A stretch of DNA of 64,000 nt from Rotaria sordida (taxonomy: Eukaryota; Rotifera; Eurotatoria; Philodinida; Philodinidae), in assembly GCA_905250125.1 (NCBI GenBank), contig CAJNOL010000073.1:237738-301737 (forward strand). The letters run 5' to 3'. This document shows, piece by piece, positions 26,007-37,802 of this stretch. The notes beneath the pieces are model-generated. The model was not told the DNA's origin, searched no databases, and was given only the letters and a program-made list of their open reading frames with translations. Each line of letters begins with the position of its first letter. The first letter of the stretch is position 1. The position numbers and the translations under genes are program-made.

Positions 26007-29000
26007 ATGAGTAACGAAAGCTCGGCTACGAAATTTGTACTTCCTGCTAATACAAGCAATAGTACATCAACAACACCGAAATCATCATCACCACCACCAC
26101 CACCACCACCATTATCACTTCATTGTGATCAACAACAACAACAAATAAATATCAATGGAAATGGGATACTTAATGATGGAAAATTAACATCAAATAATTA
26201 TCAAAATGGTGTACTTTCTGATCTTCAAACAACATTCCAAGGTTCATCATGGAGTAATATTATTGATCCATTGAGTGGTACATCCGGTGATCATCCATTT
26301 GATGTACATAATGGTAATCGAATGTTTGAACCACAAACAACATCACCAACACCTCTTATGACAATGCAACAACAAATGTCTTATCAACAAGTAAGTTTTC
26401 ATTTTGAATAGTTTTTATGAAGCACAATCGAAAAGAAGTAATGAAGTATAGAGATAAAACTTTGGACATTCATTCCACAGTAGACATTTGAACGTTGGAT
26501 TGCTCATTTTTTATGGGACTAGTCGTTCGGATGACATTAGAAAAAAAATTAGTATTTTTTTTTCTCAGAAGTTAAACATGCAAATTAAAAGATTTTTTAC
26601 CGTTGTATGAAGCTTGGCTTAGAGATTCAGAAAATGTACTCTGTCAAACAGTTTAATTTTGTCAGATATCATGATGTTTAGGTTAATTTTTGGACGATTT
26701 TTTTTTTCAATTTCTTTAAGGATTGTAACAAACATTATTTATAGTATTAGATGGAGCAAAGATGAAAGAATGAAAGCGAGCTTTTTCAAGATATGAATAG
26801 TATGAAAAATTTTGTCTCAGCTAGAAAAAACTTAGTCTCAAAAAGATCAAATTTTTTAAGCACTTTTAGCGAAAAAACATTATTTTTTAAAGATTTGGAC
26901 AAAAAAATCTTATATAGTTTGAAGCTAGGACTTCTGCTCTATTAATTTATAAATTTTCGTTCTAAAAAAAATAATTATTCTTTTTTATGCTAGACGTTTC
27001 TAGTAAAATTAACTATCATTTTTTTTCACTAATCTGATATCGACGAAACTTTCCGAGGATGTTCTTCTATATCTGGAATATACACTTAATTATAGTAAAA
27101 TACTTCTAGATTAAGATACAAGTTTTCGTATTTTTCTTAATCATAGAAGCATTTTGAGAGAAAAATAAAGACATATTTGAAATCAGTGAATGATGTACCA
27201 TGTATCAATTTTTAAAATAAAAAGTTTTTTTTGACAGAAAATATCCACATGCTCCATAGAAATTGTCCACTATGCATCTCAGATCATGTTAGACGCTTTA
27301 GCAATAGTAGCGGAGCCAGAACATTAGTATTCCTCTTGTTTTATTTTGGCAGTGGTACCCTCACTAGGTGCATTGTGTTATCAAGAATACGCGCAAGCGA
27401 GCAGCTATTATACTGGTAATTTGTATCCTGAATAGTAAAGCACAAGTAGCGAGGGTGCCACTACCCACCCAAAACAAGAGTAGTGCTAGTGATTAAGTAA
27501 AATGATCATGGAGAAATATGTACTAAAATAAATAGAATAAAACAATTTCCCTATAATAAGCAACAGCCGATACATCATATTTTATATAGAAATTGAACTA
27601 ATAATTTTTTTTTTTTTTTTTTTCTAAAGGCAGTGCAAAGAAGACCAATAACAGCAGCACATAATTTTCCAACACAAACTATTCGTAGTGGTAATGGTAT
27701 TCCAACATTACCTCTCAATGGACGATGGAATAGTCAATCACCATCAATTGGTCCACCACCTCATATACAACAACAACAATCTCAATCACCAACATGGAAT
27801 ACATCATCAATTCCACATGGTTTTCCGGCAACATCGTATGTTGATTTTATTATTTAATTTTTTTTTTTGAAAATAAACTATTGATTTTTTTTAGATCTCG
27901 TCGTCCGGTACCATCATTAACAAATCCAAATATTCAAACCAAAAAAGGACACAATAATTTCTTTTCATTTCTTCCACCATCAACAAGTCAAAATCCAACA
28001 TCACTAAATACATTACGATCAACATCAATGATAAATAATTTTCTTACAACACAAAATGGACAATCATCATCACAAATAAATAATGGTGATATTGGACAAA
28101 ATTTTACATCGATGAATGTAACTAAGATATAAAAACAAAACAAAAAGATTTCTTTTTTGTATTTTTTTCTAGTCGAGTGATGCATATGATATGAGTTCAT
28201 TTTATCAAGCAATGGATATGATGCGAAATGTTTCAAATGATGGAGTTAAACGTGTCTATAGTGAAGATAGTGGAATGGGTAGTATACTTGATACAGAAAG
28301 TTTAATGTCAGTTGGTGGTCCATCAACATCATCAACAGCTTTATTTAATTCATCATCACGTATAATGCCAATAGATATGAATAAAGAAGAACGTTTTTCA
28401 CGTAAAGTTTTTGTTGGAGGTTTACCACCAGATATTGATGAAGGTAAAAATTTTTGGTTTTGTATTGAAAAAAAATATTAATCATTTTGTTTATAGAGGA
28501 AATTATTGCACATTTTCAAAGATTTGGTCCATTAATTGTTGATTGGCCACATAAACAAGAAAGCAAATCATATTTTCCTCCTAAAGGTTATGCTTTTTTA
28601 ATATTTACATATGAACGTTCAGTACAAGAATTAATTGATGAATGCGTTATTGATGATTCTAAACTTTATATGTGTGTATCAAGTCCAAGTATGAAAGATA
28701 AAGCTGTACAAATACGTCCATGGCTTTTGGCTGATTCGGATTTTGTTATGGATGGTACACAACCACTTGATCCAAGAAAAACTATTTTTGTTGGTGGTGT
28801 ACCTCGACCATTACGTGCTGGTAAGAGAATTTTTTTCGAATATTAGTTATACAGATATTTGCATAACTGATTAAACAATCTATGAGGGCCTTTTGATAAA
28901 ACTTTCTTATAATCATATTCATAAAGATGGCGACTTATTGTTGTTGTGAATATTGATGTATGATACTTTCTCGATAAATTTTCTTTACGAGTTATTTCAT

Positions 29001-30906
29001 TGTTACGTCGAATATATTGATCAATAGATCTTTTTTCTCTTTTATTCAGCATATGTGGTCAACCATTTCCACCTTGATGTTTAAGTGAATTTGTTTGTTT
29101 TAGTTTGTTGATATTGTAATAGATGGTCCATTGTGAAATATTTGTTTCACGATAAATAACACGAGCATATCATATGCCTTTGTTCCAAAAATACAAAATT
29201 AAGATATGATTTGTTTTTTAAATAATTAGTTGATGACATGATTTATAAGTGTCTAAAAGAAACGAAATGACACTTCTATATGATAAACATGTTGTATAGC
29301 TATCGAAGATTAATCCTTAGAAAAATGAGTTATGTCATTGCTTTTAACGACAAGAAAAATATTACAAAAAAAGAAATTTGAACTTTGTGCAAGTTATAGT
29401 CGAGACTATGTGCATTATATTGAATCAAATGAGCTGTAAAGAGTTCGTGTTCTTAGTTTATGACTGCATTCTTACGATTTCTTTTTAATGATTCAGAAAA
29501 ACTGATTTTCAAAGGTCTTTTCACTGTTTCCATCCTTAGATACAACTAGAGTGATAGCGTGTCTTTTACATCACACCGGTAGATTTGATATTCTTATTTC
29601 AAGAAAAGAACAAATCAAAAGACCTAAAACTTTCACAATAGATGTTCTATTTTGATATAATTTTCTTTGTGACAGACACTTCAAATGATTGTCTTCTCAC
29701 GTCTTTATGTTGAATGAAAAAAGCTACATATTTATTCGATCAAATTATACAGAATTCTGTTGTTTTTTTAACAAAACACGACTGTAGAATTTTCACTACA
29801 GAACGGAATATATTGCTTGTGGAGAAAGACTTTCTCTATCTAATGATGTGTGTAGCAGACCTCAAACGAGCCGACCGGGCCACCTTTTCTGAGATTTGGC
29901 TTCTCCCTAAAGGGATAGGGAGAAGCTTCTCCACACTATTCCTTGATCATCACTTTTTATAGAAGCCGAAAAATATGGAATAGGTGTCTATTGGAAAAAA
30001 AAATTTTTGTAAACGAAATTTCTTTCGAGCTCGAGCCGGGTAGATGTAGAGCATTTGTCGAGTCGGACTGGCCTAAACAATGTTTGGGCCACTTAGACCC
30101 GGACCGAGGCATAAAAAAGGAGTCTAGTTTCGAGGTCTGATATGTAGTGTCAAGTTCTACTGCATAGTGTTGATATGTCAATAGGTGGTGTCACCTATCG
30201 ACAGTAGTAGTTGATAGTGCATACACTATCAGATAAAGAGGGTCTTTCTCTATAAGCCTATACATATCGTCAAAAAACTCAAAGTCATCTTTCTTTGAAA
30301 CCTAGCACTGTTGAATGTTTTGAGAAGACGTCTGGAGTTTGCTGAAAGTCGCAGGTCGTTAGCTATTGTCTTTAATTTCGATAGACATGAATTTTAGTAT
30401 CTATATGAATCTTTTTTTTTTATTTTTTTAGTTGAATTAGCGATGATAATGGATCGATTGTATGGTGGTGTTTGTTATGCTGGTATTGATACAGATCCAG
30501 AATTAAAATATCCGAAAGGCGCTGGTCGTGTAGCTTTTTCAAATCAACAAAGTTATATAGCTGCAATATCAGCTCGTTTTGTACAATTACAACATGGAGA
30601 TATTGATAAACGAGTTAGTTATCTTGATTTTTTTTTTCTATTGATTATTTAATTTATAAAATATCTTGTTTTTATTTTTAGGTTGAAGTTAAACCATATG
30701 TACTTGATGATCAATTATGCGATGAATGTGCTGGTGCACGATGTGGTGGAAAATTTGCTCCATTTTTTTGTGCAAATGTAACATGTTTACAATATTATTG
30801 TGAAGCATGTTGGGCATCAATTCATGCTCGTTCAGGTCGAGAATATCATAAACCATTGGTAAAAGAAGGCGCTGATCGTCCACGTACATTACCATTTCGT
30901 TGGTAG
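26007..30906 (+). CDS. CPEB: Cytoplasmic polyadenylation element-binding protein, CPEB2/3/4 class
   Basis: Sequence-specific mRNA-binding translational regulator. Model: join(26007..26390, 27630..27835, 27895..28117, 28173..28443, 28497..28820, 30432..30613, 30682..30906), in phase, 604 aa. Residues 1-270 are low complexity (a run of 7 Pro near residue 29, Q/N/S-rich), as in prion-like CPEB N-termini. RRM1 starts at about 352 (RKVFVGGLPPDIDE, PPKGYAFLIF), RRM2 at about 458 (RKTIFVGGVPRPLRA, GAGRVAFSNQQSYIAAISAR). The C-terminal ZZ zinc-binding domain (about 535-604) has CDECAGARCGG, FFCANVTCLQYYC and HARSGREYHKPLVKEGADRP. The RRM2-ZZ part is almost identical to vertebrate CPEB2-4 as recalled, so not CPEB1. 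Introns 1 (1.24 kb) and 5 (1.61 kb) carry repeats. The stop is followed by about 1 kb of extremely T-rich sequence. Confidence 0.96.
27315..27497. mobile_element. Small palindromic element in CPEB intron 1
   Basis: The two halves are imperfect inverted repeats of about 90 bp: left CTCTTGTTTTATTTTGGCAG and GTGGTACCCTCACTAGGTGC; right, reversed, CTCTTGTTTTGGGTGGGTAG and GTGGCACCCTCGCTACTTGT. There is almost no loop. No coding capacity and no clear target duplication. Confidence 0.7.
27494..27590 (-). repeat. Dispersed repeat, copy B, in CPEB intron 1
   Basis: Minus strand reads GGCTGTTGCTTATTATAGGG, then ATTGTTTTATTCTATTTAT, then ACATATTTCTCCATGATC, parallel to copy A at 12770-12870. It directly abuts the small palindrome at 27315-27497. 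Confidence 0.6.
28821..30431. repeat. Long CPEB intron 5 with fragmentary repeats
   Basis: A 1.6-kb intron between RRM2 exons. It includes a degenerate G/C-rich block (30010-30125, GAGTCGGACTGG, AGACCCGGACCGAGG). Near 30120-30245 are tandem-like GATATGTAGTGTCA, GATATGTCAATAGGTGGTGTCA and GATAGTG units. The GAGAAAGACT(T)TCTCTATCTAAT word at 29821-29844 recurs at 37011-37034 in the RTF2 intron. These look like old mobile-element pieces; no intact element was delimited. Confidence 0.4.
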
Positions 30907-32235
30907 AGAAATTCTGATTATTATTATTATTGGTTGTTTTTGTCTATATTCGATTCTTTTTTTTTTTCATTTTGTTTTGTGAACATTGCGCATATGTATG
31001 TCTTCTTATTTGTTTTCCATAAGACCTAGCGCATTTGTTGGATCAATGTTGTTAGTGGAGGATAAGTCGTTGGATGATCTCGTATTTTTTTTTCTTTTTC
31101 TTCTTCTTCTGATAATAACTTTATAAAAGAAATCAACACATTTAGATGTGTTTTACTCGTCATAGTTGATTATTCTTTTTTGTTTTTTTGTTTTTTTTTT
31201 CTTTCTGTTTTTGTGCAATCTTTCTACATATATTGTGGGCTTTTTTGTTAAAAAAAAACAAAAAAAAGATTATAAAAAAAAATCTGTTCGCTCTCTTTGT
31301 TTCTTTTTTTTTTGTGTTTCCGTTTATTTTGTACACAAGTTTTATTTTGTATGATTTTTTCCGCTCTCTCTCTCTCTTCATTCATCTCAGCTTCTCTTTT
31401 TTGTTTTTGTTTTGTCAATGTCATTTCAACCTTCTTCGTTTTTTTTTTGGTGGGAAGCATTCTCGTTTTTTTTTCTTTTTGTTGTTGTTTTCGTTGTCAT
31501 TTATTTAACCTGTTCGTCATTCTTTCTTTCTCTTTTTTTTTTCTTTTGATATTCGATTATATTTTTTGTTTATTTATTTTTTATCGTATCATCATTATTC
31601 AGGCCGTGAAAAAAAAAACATCGCATGTGAAAGAGCACATCTTTCCGGTGTAGTTGCTCTTTCCATATTTTGTACCTTCAAATAAAACAGGCAATCTGGC
31701 GAGCAGATCTTCTTCTAATAACAACACGCTTGTATGTGTTTTGTGGAACCTTTTTTTTTTTGTTTTTCTTTTCTCCTCATCTTTTTATTATCATTATAAA
31801 GACATTTGTTGGTGGTTTTTCTTTTTTTTTTTGTCTCTATGATTCATCATCATTGATTGTTGTCGTTTTATAATTCGTACCATTTTTTGTTGTGCTGAAC
31901 TACTATTGCCTATTTCTTCTTTTCTTTTTTTCTTGTTGGAATAAAAATCAAGAGAATCCAAGAAAAAAAACAAGATTGCGTGTATTGATCTTTTGTTCTT
32001 TTAATACGGATCATGAAAATTATATAAACACGTATTCTTATAAAGTATTTACATTTTGAGGGTATTTTTGCGAGGATAATGTGACGAGCGACAAACAGCA
32101 CAAATAAAGAAAAATTATGACAGTCGCAAAAAAGAAAAAAAAACAACAAATTTCGAATCACTGCTAAAGACAAAAATACGGATGATACTTCATTTCTAAA
32201 CTCAATTTGTTTTAGATAGTGAAAAAAAAGAAAAT
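30907..32235 (+). other. T-rich CPEB 3' region up to TOMM7
   Basis: About 1.3 kb with no coding gene seen. From about 30960 to 31860 the plus strand is overwhelmingly T with scattered C and G, so a CPEB 3' UTR reading through it would be U-rich and contain several UUUUAU or UUUUAUU words (for example near 31343 and 31545). Open frames here are products of base bias (poly-F/poly-K) and are not reported. The TOMM7 promoter must be near 32150-32235. Confidence 0.5.
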
Positions 32236-32442
32236 ATGCTTTCAGGTTCATCAAGTGCATTATCACGAAGAGAACAAAAATCTACAGAAAATATAAAACG
32301 ACGTCTGCAATCAGTAATTGGTTATAGTCCATATGGTATTTATTTTGGTTTTATACCACTTGTTATCTATTTGGGTTTTAAACTTGGACCGGATCCAGGT
32401 GCACCTGATTTCTCATTGCTCAATTTGTTACCTATTGGTTAA
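32236..32442 (+). CDS. TOMM7: Tom7, small subunit of the mitochondrial outer-membrane translocase
   Basis: Tom7 is a tail-anchored-like small subunit of the TOM complex that tunes complex assembly and stabilises PINK1 on damaged mitochondria in animals. This 68-aa single-exon gene has a basic N-terminal cytosolic part (residues 1-30) and the family core GFIPLVIYLGFKLGPDPGAP (residues 38-57), which is nearly identical to the vertebrate GFIPLVIYLGFKRGADPGMP as recalled. Length is close to the usual 55-60 aa. The stop is only 16 bp from the end of my model for the convergent minus-strand gene, so the two 3' UTRs should overlap. A TTTTAG acceptor-like site lies about 20 bp upstream of the ATG. 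Confidence 0.94.
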   Translation: MLSGSSSALSRREQKSTENIKRRLQSVIGYSPYGIYFGFIPLVIYLGFKLGPDPGAPDFSLLNLLPIG

Positions 32443-32458
32443 ACAAAACAAATGATAA

Positions 32459-35208
32459 TTAGTTTTTTTTGTTATTGACTTTGTTTTTTTTATATAAAAG
32501 AACAATAAAATAAAATAGAAAATGAGAGATACTTACTACTGCCACCACTACCACCACCACCGGAAGGTTTTTTTGTACCTCGTTGATGATAATAATCATT
32601 TGATGCTTGTTGATTATTTGTTTGTGATTGATATCCATTACCATGAGAATTATTTTTAGGTCCATGTCTTGATTGTTGTTGTTGTTGATTACCGGTATAT
32701 TGTGCGGAAGATGATGGAGGAGGAGGATGAGGATATCTATTTTGTTGTTGTGGTCTTCGATCGACAAAATATCCACCTGGATTTCCTTGTTGATTTGAAT
32801 ATTGACGAGAATTTTGTGCAGTTGGAAAACGTTGAAGAGAATGTACTTGTGATGAATTTTGTTGAAATGTTGGTCGATATTGTGGTGGACGTCGATTATT
32901 ATTATTTGTACGTGGTGGTCGATGTTGTTGTTGTCCATTTTGTCGAATAGATAATTGTTGAACAGCATTACGAATACATTGTTTAGGTAAAAGATTAATA
33001 AGATGTGTTACACGTTCATATAAACTACGATCAAATAAACATGCTGAAATTCGTTTTGATACTAATGGTTGAGTTTCAATTGTTTTTCCACAAAATATTT
33101 GACCAAATGAACTTGATTCTTCTTTCCAAATACAAGCAGCATCATCTGCAGCATCTTGTGATGATAAACGATTAGAAAAAAGTATAGATTCAAGTGGAGA
33201 TTTGATTAGAATAGATTCATTCGATGGTGAAGATGAAGTATAATCTTTACTAAGATTATCAAGAGTTAAATCATGTTCTTCAAATTCAATTGATGTTATT
33301 GACTTTTCATTTACAGATGAAGGTGATGATTCATTTTGAAGAAATTCATTAGCAAGATCATCGAGTGAAAAATCACCATCAGTATCATTTTTTATTGTAT
33401 TTAATGAAAGAGTAGCTATCGGTATATCTTTATCGTCATTCAATTGAGAATCTAAAGAAAAAAATTTAATAAAATTAGAGTATTCTTTAATTGATAGTTT
33501 TTCTTAAAATATAAGATTTATTATCTTGATGTTAAAAAGTTTGTCAATTTCTATACATGCATCATGATATTCGATACTAATGTATTGATAACTAAGAAAA
33601 AAATTTCGTTTTGAAAATATTTTTTAATGCAATGGGTTCCTAGGACTTTCTTCAAAAGTTATGAATAGTTTAATTTTGTCCCTATAAGGAATAACATACA
33701 ATATTTAAAAGAAGGTTCACCAGGCCGACTGGCACTAAATATATATTTTTCTATGTTTTAGCGTAAATGAAAGATTGTATCGGAAAAGTTATAAATCCAA
33801 TTTATTAAGTTATTTTGAAGTATTTATGAAAAATGTCAACGATCACAATTATCGAATTTTTGTTGTTAGACCCATAAAAATTAAAAAAAGTGTTTTTTTT
33901 TCATTTTAATGGGTTTTTTGAAAATTTTCTGTTTTTGATCGCCCATTTGAGCCAGAAAAGAATTTTCTACAAAATGTGATATACCACTATTCATTACAAT
34001 AAGTTTTAGTAAATAAATGAACTTCCACAAAAGTAAGAAGGTCTATGTTTGATGGCCATTCTTTTACGTGTAATTTGTCTCGAATCTCGTCGAATTATAG
34101 CGTTGTAAAAAAATGAAATGACTTTCTGTAAGTTTTGCATATTTTAAAACCTCTTCTGGCTCGCAGAGGCGATCAGAGAAAGAAAAATCATCAAAAAACT
34201 CCTCAAAATGGCAAAAAAATCATTTTTAAAAATTGTTATAATCCAATCACAAAAATTCGATAGTTGTGATCGTTGGGATTTTTCATAAATACTTCAGAAC
34301 AACTTCATATTTTAGATTTATACGTTTCCCAATACGATCTGTCATTTACGCTAAAACATAGAAAAATATACATTTAGTGGCAACCGGCCTGGTGAACCTT
34401 CTTTTAAATATTATATGTTATGCCTTATAGGGACAAAATTAAAGTATTCATAACTTTTGAAGAAAGTCCTAGGAACCCAAATTCTTTTAGAGTTTTTACT
34501 AGGGCACTATGTAGTATCTATAGACTTTTTTTTTGATCCCGATAGTGTTCACAATAGAGAGGTTTTACTATACTATATAATATCTATCGACCAAAGATTA
34601 TTGAAATCAAAAGGGGAGGAGCATCTGAAAAGATTTTCTTGTCGACCTTCCTTGCGAGATTTTTGAAGGATGTAATCTTTTTTTCTTGAAAAATTTCGCT
34701 AGGAGGAACTCAAAGGTCTGTAGGGGAGGCTGGGTCCCAAATCCTAGCTCTGCTACTATTAACATTATAAAGAAAAATATGTTGTTATTAAATATTTTCC
34801 CATTACTTTATTCTAAAAATAAATCTAATATATTTTTTTTTCTTTTGATTCGATACGAAACTCACTTGGAAATTACTTACTAGAATTGATTGATGAAGAG
34901 ATTTGTTCATTATTATTAACTTGATTTTCATCTATTAATAAATCTTGTCCAATTTTGACAATATTATTAAGAAAATTTCGTTTATCATCAGATGAAATTG
35001 GTGATGATAGAAGTATAAATTGTGCAACAGAAATTAATAAATCTGTTTCTTTTGATTGTTGTTCAATAAATTGTGGATCATGTCGATATTTATCAATAAC
35101 TTGTTCTAATAAATCATTTAATTGTACACGTTTTAACGTTAAATTATCATCAGTAAAACCAGGTGGTGGTTTTGATGAATATTCATCATCATGAGGACAA
35201 CCCGGCAT
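32459..35208 (-). CDS. Unrecognised Q/N/G/R-rich low-complexity protein
   Basis: Family not recognised. Model: complement(join(32459..32478, 32537..33451, 34881..35208)), in phase, 420 aa; the 20-nt last exon is tentative (weak acceptor). Residues 1-110 form a probably helical region beginning MPGCPHDDEYSSKPPPGF with LNDLLEQVIDKYRHDP and LLISVAQFILLSSP. Residues about 110-210 are acidic and Ser-rich. About 210-270 is a compact segment (ACIWKEESSSFGQIFCG, LVSKRISACLFDRSLYERV, INLLPKQCIRNAVQQL). About 275-415 is prion-like: poly-Q, N, P, RPP repeats and GGGGSGGSS. The composition suggests an RNA-granule type protein, but that is inference. The 1.43-kb first intron holds a palindromic element (33633-34479). 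Confidence 0.7.
33633..34479. mobile_element. Near-complete palindromic element in an intron
   Basis: The left end TGGGTTCCTAGGACTTTCTT and right end AAGAAAGTCCTAGGAACCCA are perfect inverted repeats. The two 420-bp halves stay alignable almost to the centre (GTTTTAGCGTAAATGA / TCATTTACGCTAAAAC; GATCACAATTATCGAATTTTTG / CAAAAATTCGATAGTTGTGATC; GAGCCAGAAAAG / CTTTTCTGGCTC). Similarity falls toward the middle. No coding capacity; flanks share only AA or AAT, so superfamily not assigned. Confidence 0.85.
34480..34880. other. Remainder of the long intron
   Basis: Flanking intron sequence. Around 34640-34745 it turns G-rich (AGGGGAGGCTGGGTCCC), possibly an old transposon end, but no partner end was found. 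Open frames here have no recognisable content. Confidence 0.35.
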
Positions 35209-35500
35209 AATTTATTCTCGTTAGATTTTTAATGTAATGTTTACAAAATAGAATTTACTAGAAGAAAACAGAAGAACAAAAAAAAATCTACCTAATATTA
35301 TTATTATTATTATTTTTAAATATGACTCATCTTGTCAATATAAAATTTACATTTGCATATGTATGTCATTGTCGCTAGAGTATATCGAATAGAGGCAAAT
35401 ATAATTTTCTTATGAAACCAATAAAATAAATGTATTTTGACTCATAAATATTGAGTTCATTTATTTATTTTTTCATTTCAAATCAACTAAGCAATTCAAT

Positions 35501-37637
35501 ATGGGTTGTGATGGTGGTACTATACCAAGACGTGATGAACTTGTACGACAAAAGAAAAAAGCTGAAGTCAAAGATAAAAATGCAGCTAATATGGCTAAAT
35601 GGCGTCATTGTACATTAAAACATGATTCACTTAAACGACCTATTGTTGTTGATTCGCATGGTCTTTTATATAATAAAGATGCTATATTAGAATATTTACT
35701 TGATCGTATGCAATTTGAACATGGACCATCATATATTAAAAAACTCAAAGATGTTAAAGAATTGCAATTAACAGAAAATCCATCATTTAAATTAAATCAT
35801 AATGATTTAGGAAATGAATATTTAGATGTTTATTCATCACCATTTATATGCCCACTAACTGGTCTAGAAATGAATGGTAAATATAAATTTTGTGCTGTAT
35901 GGACATGTGGTTGTGTTCTATCGGATCGTGCACTTCGATCAGTTAATAATAATAATAATACAACAGATGAAAAACTTTCATGTCCAAAATGTGGAGAAGA
36001 ATATTCATCAAATGATGATATTATTATATTAAATCCAGAAAATGAAGATATTATTTTAATGGAAGAAAGACAACAACGATTGAATGCCAATCAAAAAAAG
36101 AATGGATCAACAAAACGAAAATTACACGATTTAGAAGAAGATACAAATGGAAAAAAAATAAAAATTGGTAAATAATCATATTTTATATTTTAGTTATAGT
36201 TCAATATTACTCTATTCTTACTAATATGAAAATCTTAATCAAATAGAGTGTTTGAAAAGTCTTCTATCAAAAAGAAAACAATTAATCTTTATTGCGGTTA
36301 GACCAAATCAAATAGCTTTTTTTATTTGGATAATAGAGAAGATTTGAAAGTTTTTTATTTATATATACTTCTGAAAACTATAACTTTTGGATTGAATATA
36401 TAAAAAATTTCTTATTTCAGGTTTCGAAAAACAAAAGACATAGTTTTATGTTGAATTGCGTCAATTTCTTTCGCCATTCTGGGGTTTTTCCCATATAGAT
36501 GTCATTCTCTTCTGTTTATAACTATTTGTATCATACTTTTTGAAAGATCTTAAGTAATTAGTACGTTTTTTTCAAAATAGTTCATTTTTTCATCAAAAAA
36601 TAACTTTCATAGAAAAATCATTTGTAAAACTGACGCAATTTTAAGGCTTCTTTACTCCCTATATTTGAAACTAATGGTCATTAGATGTAAAATCGAAAGT
36701 ATACTTTTGCAAGATTTAAACAATACTAAATATAATTTAGAACTATCGGCTATTTTTTAACGTTGAAATTTTTGTTACGAAGTTCAATTAGAATATATAA
36801 ATAGCGCCATCTATCGAAATACACTTTTTAAACTGAATCCACGGAAGTGACATTCGAAAAAAAAAATAGATGCAATAAATTTACATATTGTTTGCTGTTG
36901 AGTAATAAAAATAAGTACTGTATTACCAATGATTTTTCCTTGGACTAAAAAAGCGATTATAAGGTTTTCGATGATCTTTAACTGTAGGACAGGATATATG
37001 TAAATTTATAGAGAAAGACTATCTCTCTATCTAATAGTTTATGTTGTGTTTAGTACTGCGGAATACTTTTAAAATATTAATATGTGGTACCACCTCGATG
37101 AAATGGAACAAAGGTAGCATTAGCTATTTTAGCAAAAATCAAAAGCAATTTCATTTGGTTTAACCGCAACTGAGATAAATAGTCTCCTTTTTGAAAGATA
37201 ATTTTCTGGGAAATCTGATATATATCTTGATTGAATGTAAGATAAGATTAGAAAGTCTTCGATATAGATTAAGACAAAGAATAAATAATACAGTCTGTAC
37301 TTTTTAATAGCCGCACTTACGAGACAATATTTTCCTCGTCAAAAAGTTTAAAATCTTCTTTACCAATTAAATTCACTTTTTTTTTCTAGACTCAACAGCA
37401 AATACTGATGTTCCATCGTCATCATCAACAACAGTAACAAATAAAAACATATCAACAAACAAAGTTAATACAACAAAAATTATTTCAACAAACAAATCAA
37501 CCAATGGCAAAACATCAATACAACAAGATTCAACGAAATCCGATTTATATAAATCATTATTTACAACAAGTGATGCTGCTAAAAAGAAAGAACAAAATAA
37601 AGCTCATTGGATAACTTATAATCCATTGTATTATTAA
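35501..37637 (+). CDS. RTF2: Replication termination factor 2 (RTF2)
   Basis: RTF2 acts at stalled replication forks, where it is removed by the proteasome shuttle proteins DDI1/2 to allow restart, and has roles with the spliceosome. Model: join(35501..36167, 37390..37637), in phase, 304 aa (human 306). The N-terminus MGCDGGTIPRRDELVRQKKK is the family hallmark. Residues about 35-60 give CTLKHDSLKRPIVVDSHGLLYN; about 110-160 the RING-like part FICPLTGLEMNGKYKFCAVW, CGCVLSDRALR and CPKCGEEY. Exon 2 gives an S/T/N-rich linker and the conserved end DLYKSLFTTSDAAKKKEQNK and AHWITYNP. The intron (36168-37389) carries an old DNA element. The gene starts 292 bp from the divergent low-complexity gene, so they may share a promoter region, and ends 165 bp before TEAD. 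Confidence 0.95.
36287..37183. mobile_element. Old non-autonomous DNA element in the RTF2 intron
   Basis: The ends are imperfect inverted repeats of about 35-40 bp: left TATTGCGGTTAGACCAAATC, right (reversed) CAGTTGCGGTTAAACCAAAT. The interior is AT-rich with no open frame. No target duplication could be defined, so superfamily is not assigned; the boundaries may extend 20-40 bp further out, where GTTTGAAAAG / CTTTTTGAAAG also pair loosely. Confidence 0.55.
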
Positions 37638-37802
37638 TTATCTCATATGTAAAAAATAAATAAATAAAATAAATATCTTGTTTTTGTTCTTCGTTTCGTA
37701 TTGTATGAATAAAAAACATTTATCTATTCTGAATTCTTTGTTTTAATAGTTCTAGATGTATATGATTTGTTTGAATAAGTAAAAGAAAAAAAAAGAAAAC
37801 CA

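Noticed and set aside
31160-31873. Many overlapping open frames of 60-118 codons on both strands
   Set aside because: They are poly-Phe or poly-Lys products of an extremely T-rich stretch with no conserved content.
32669-32950. A plus-strand open frame rich in Val and Asp
   Set aside because: Antisense shadow of the Q/N-rich exon of the minus-strand gene.
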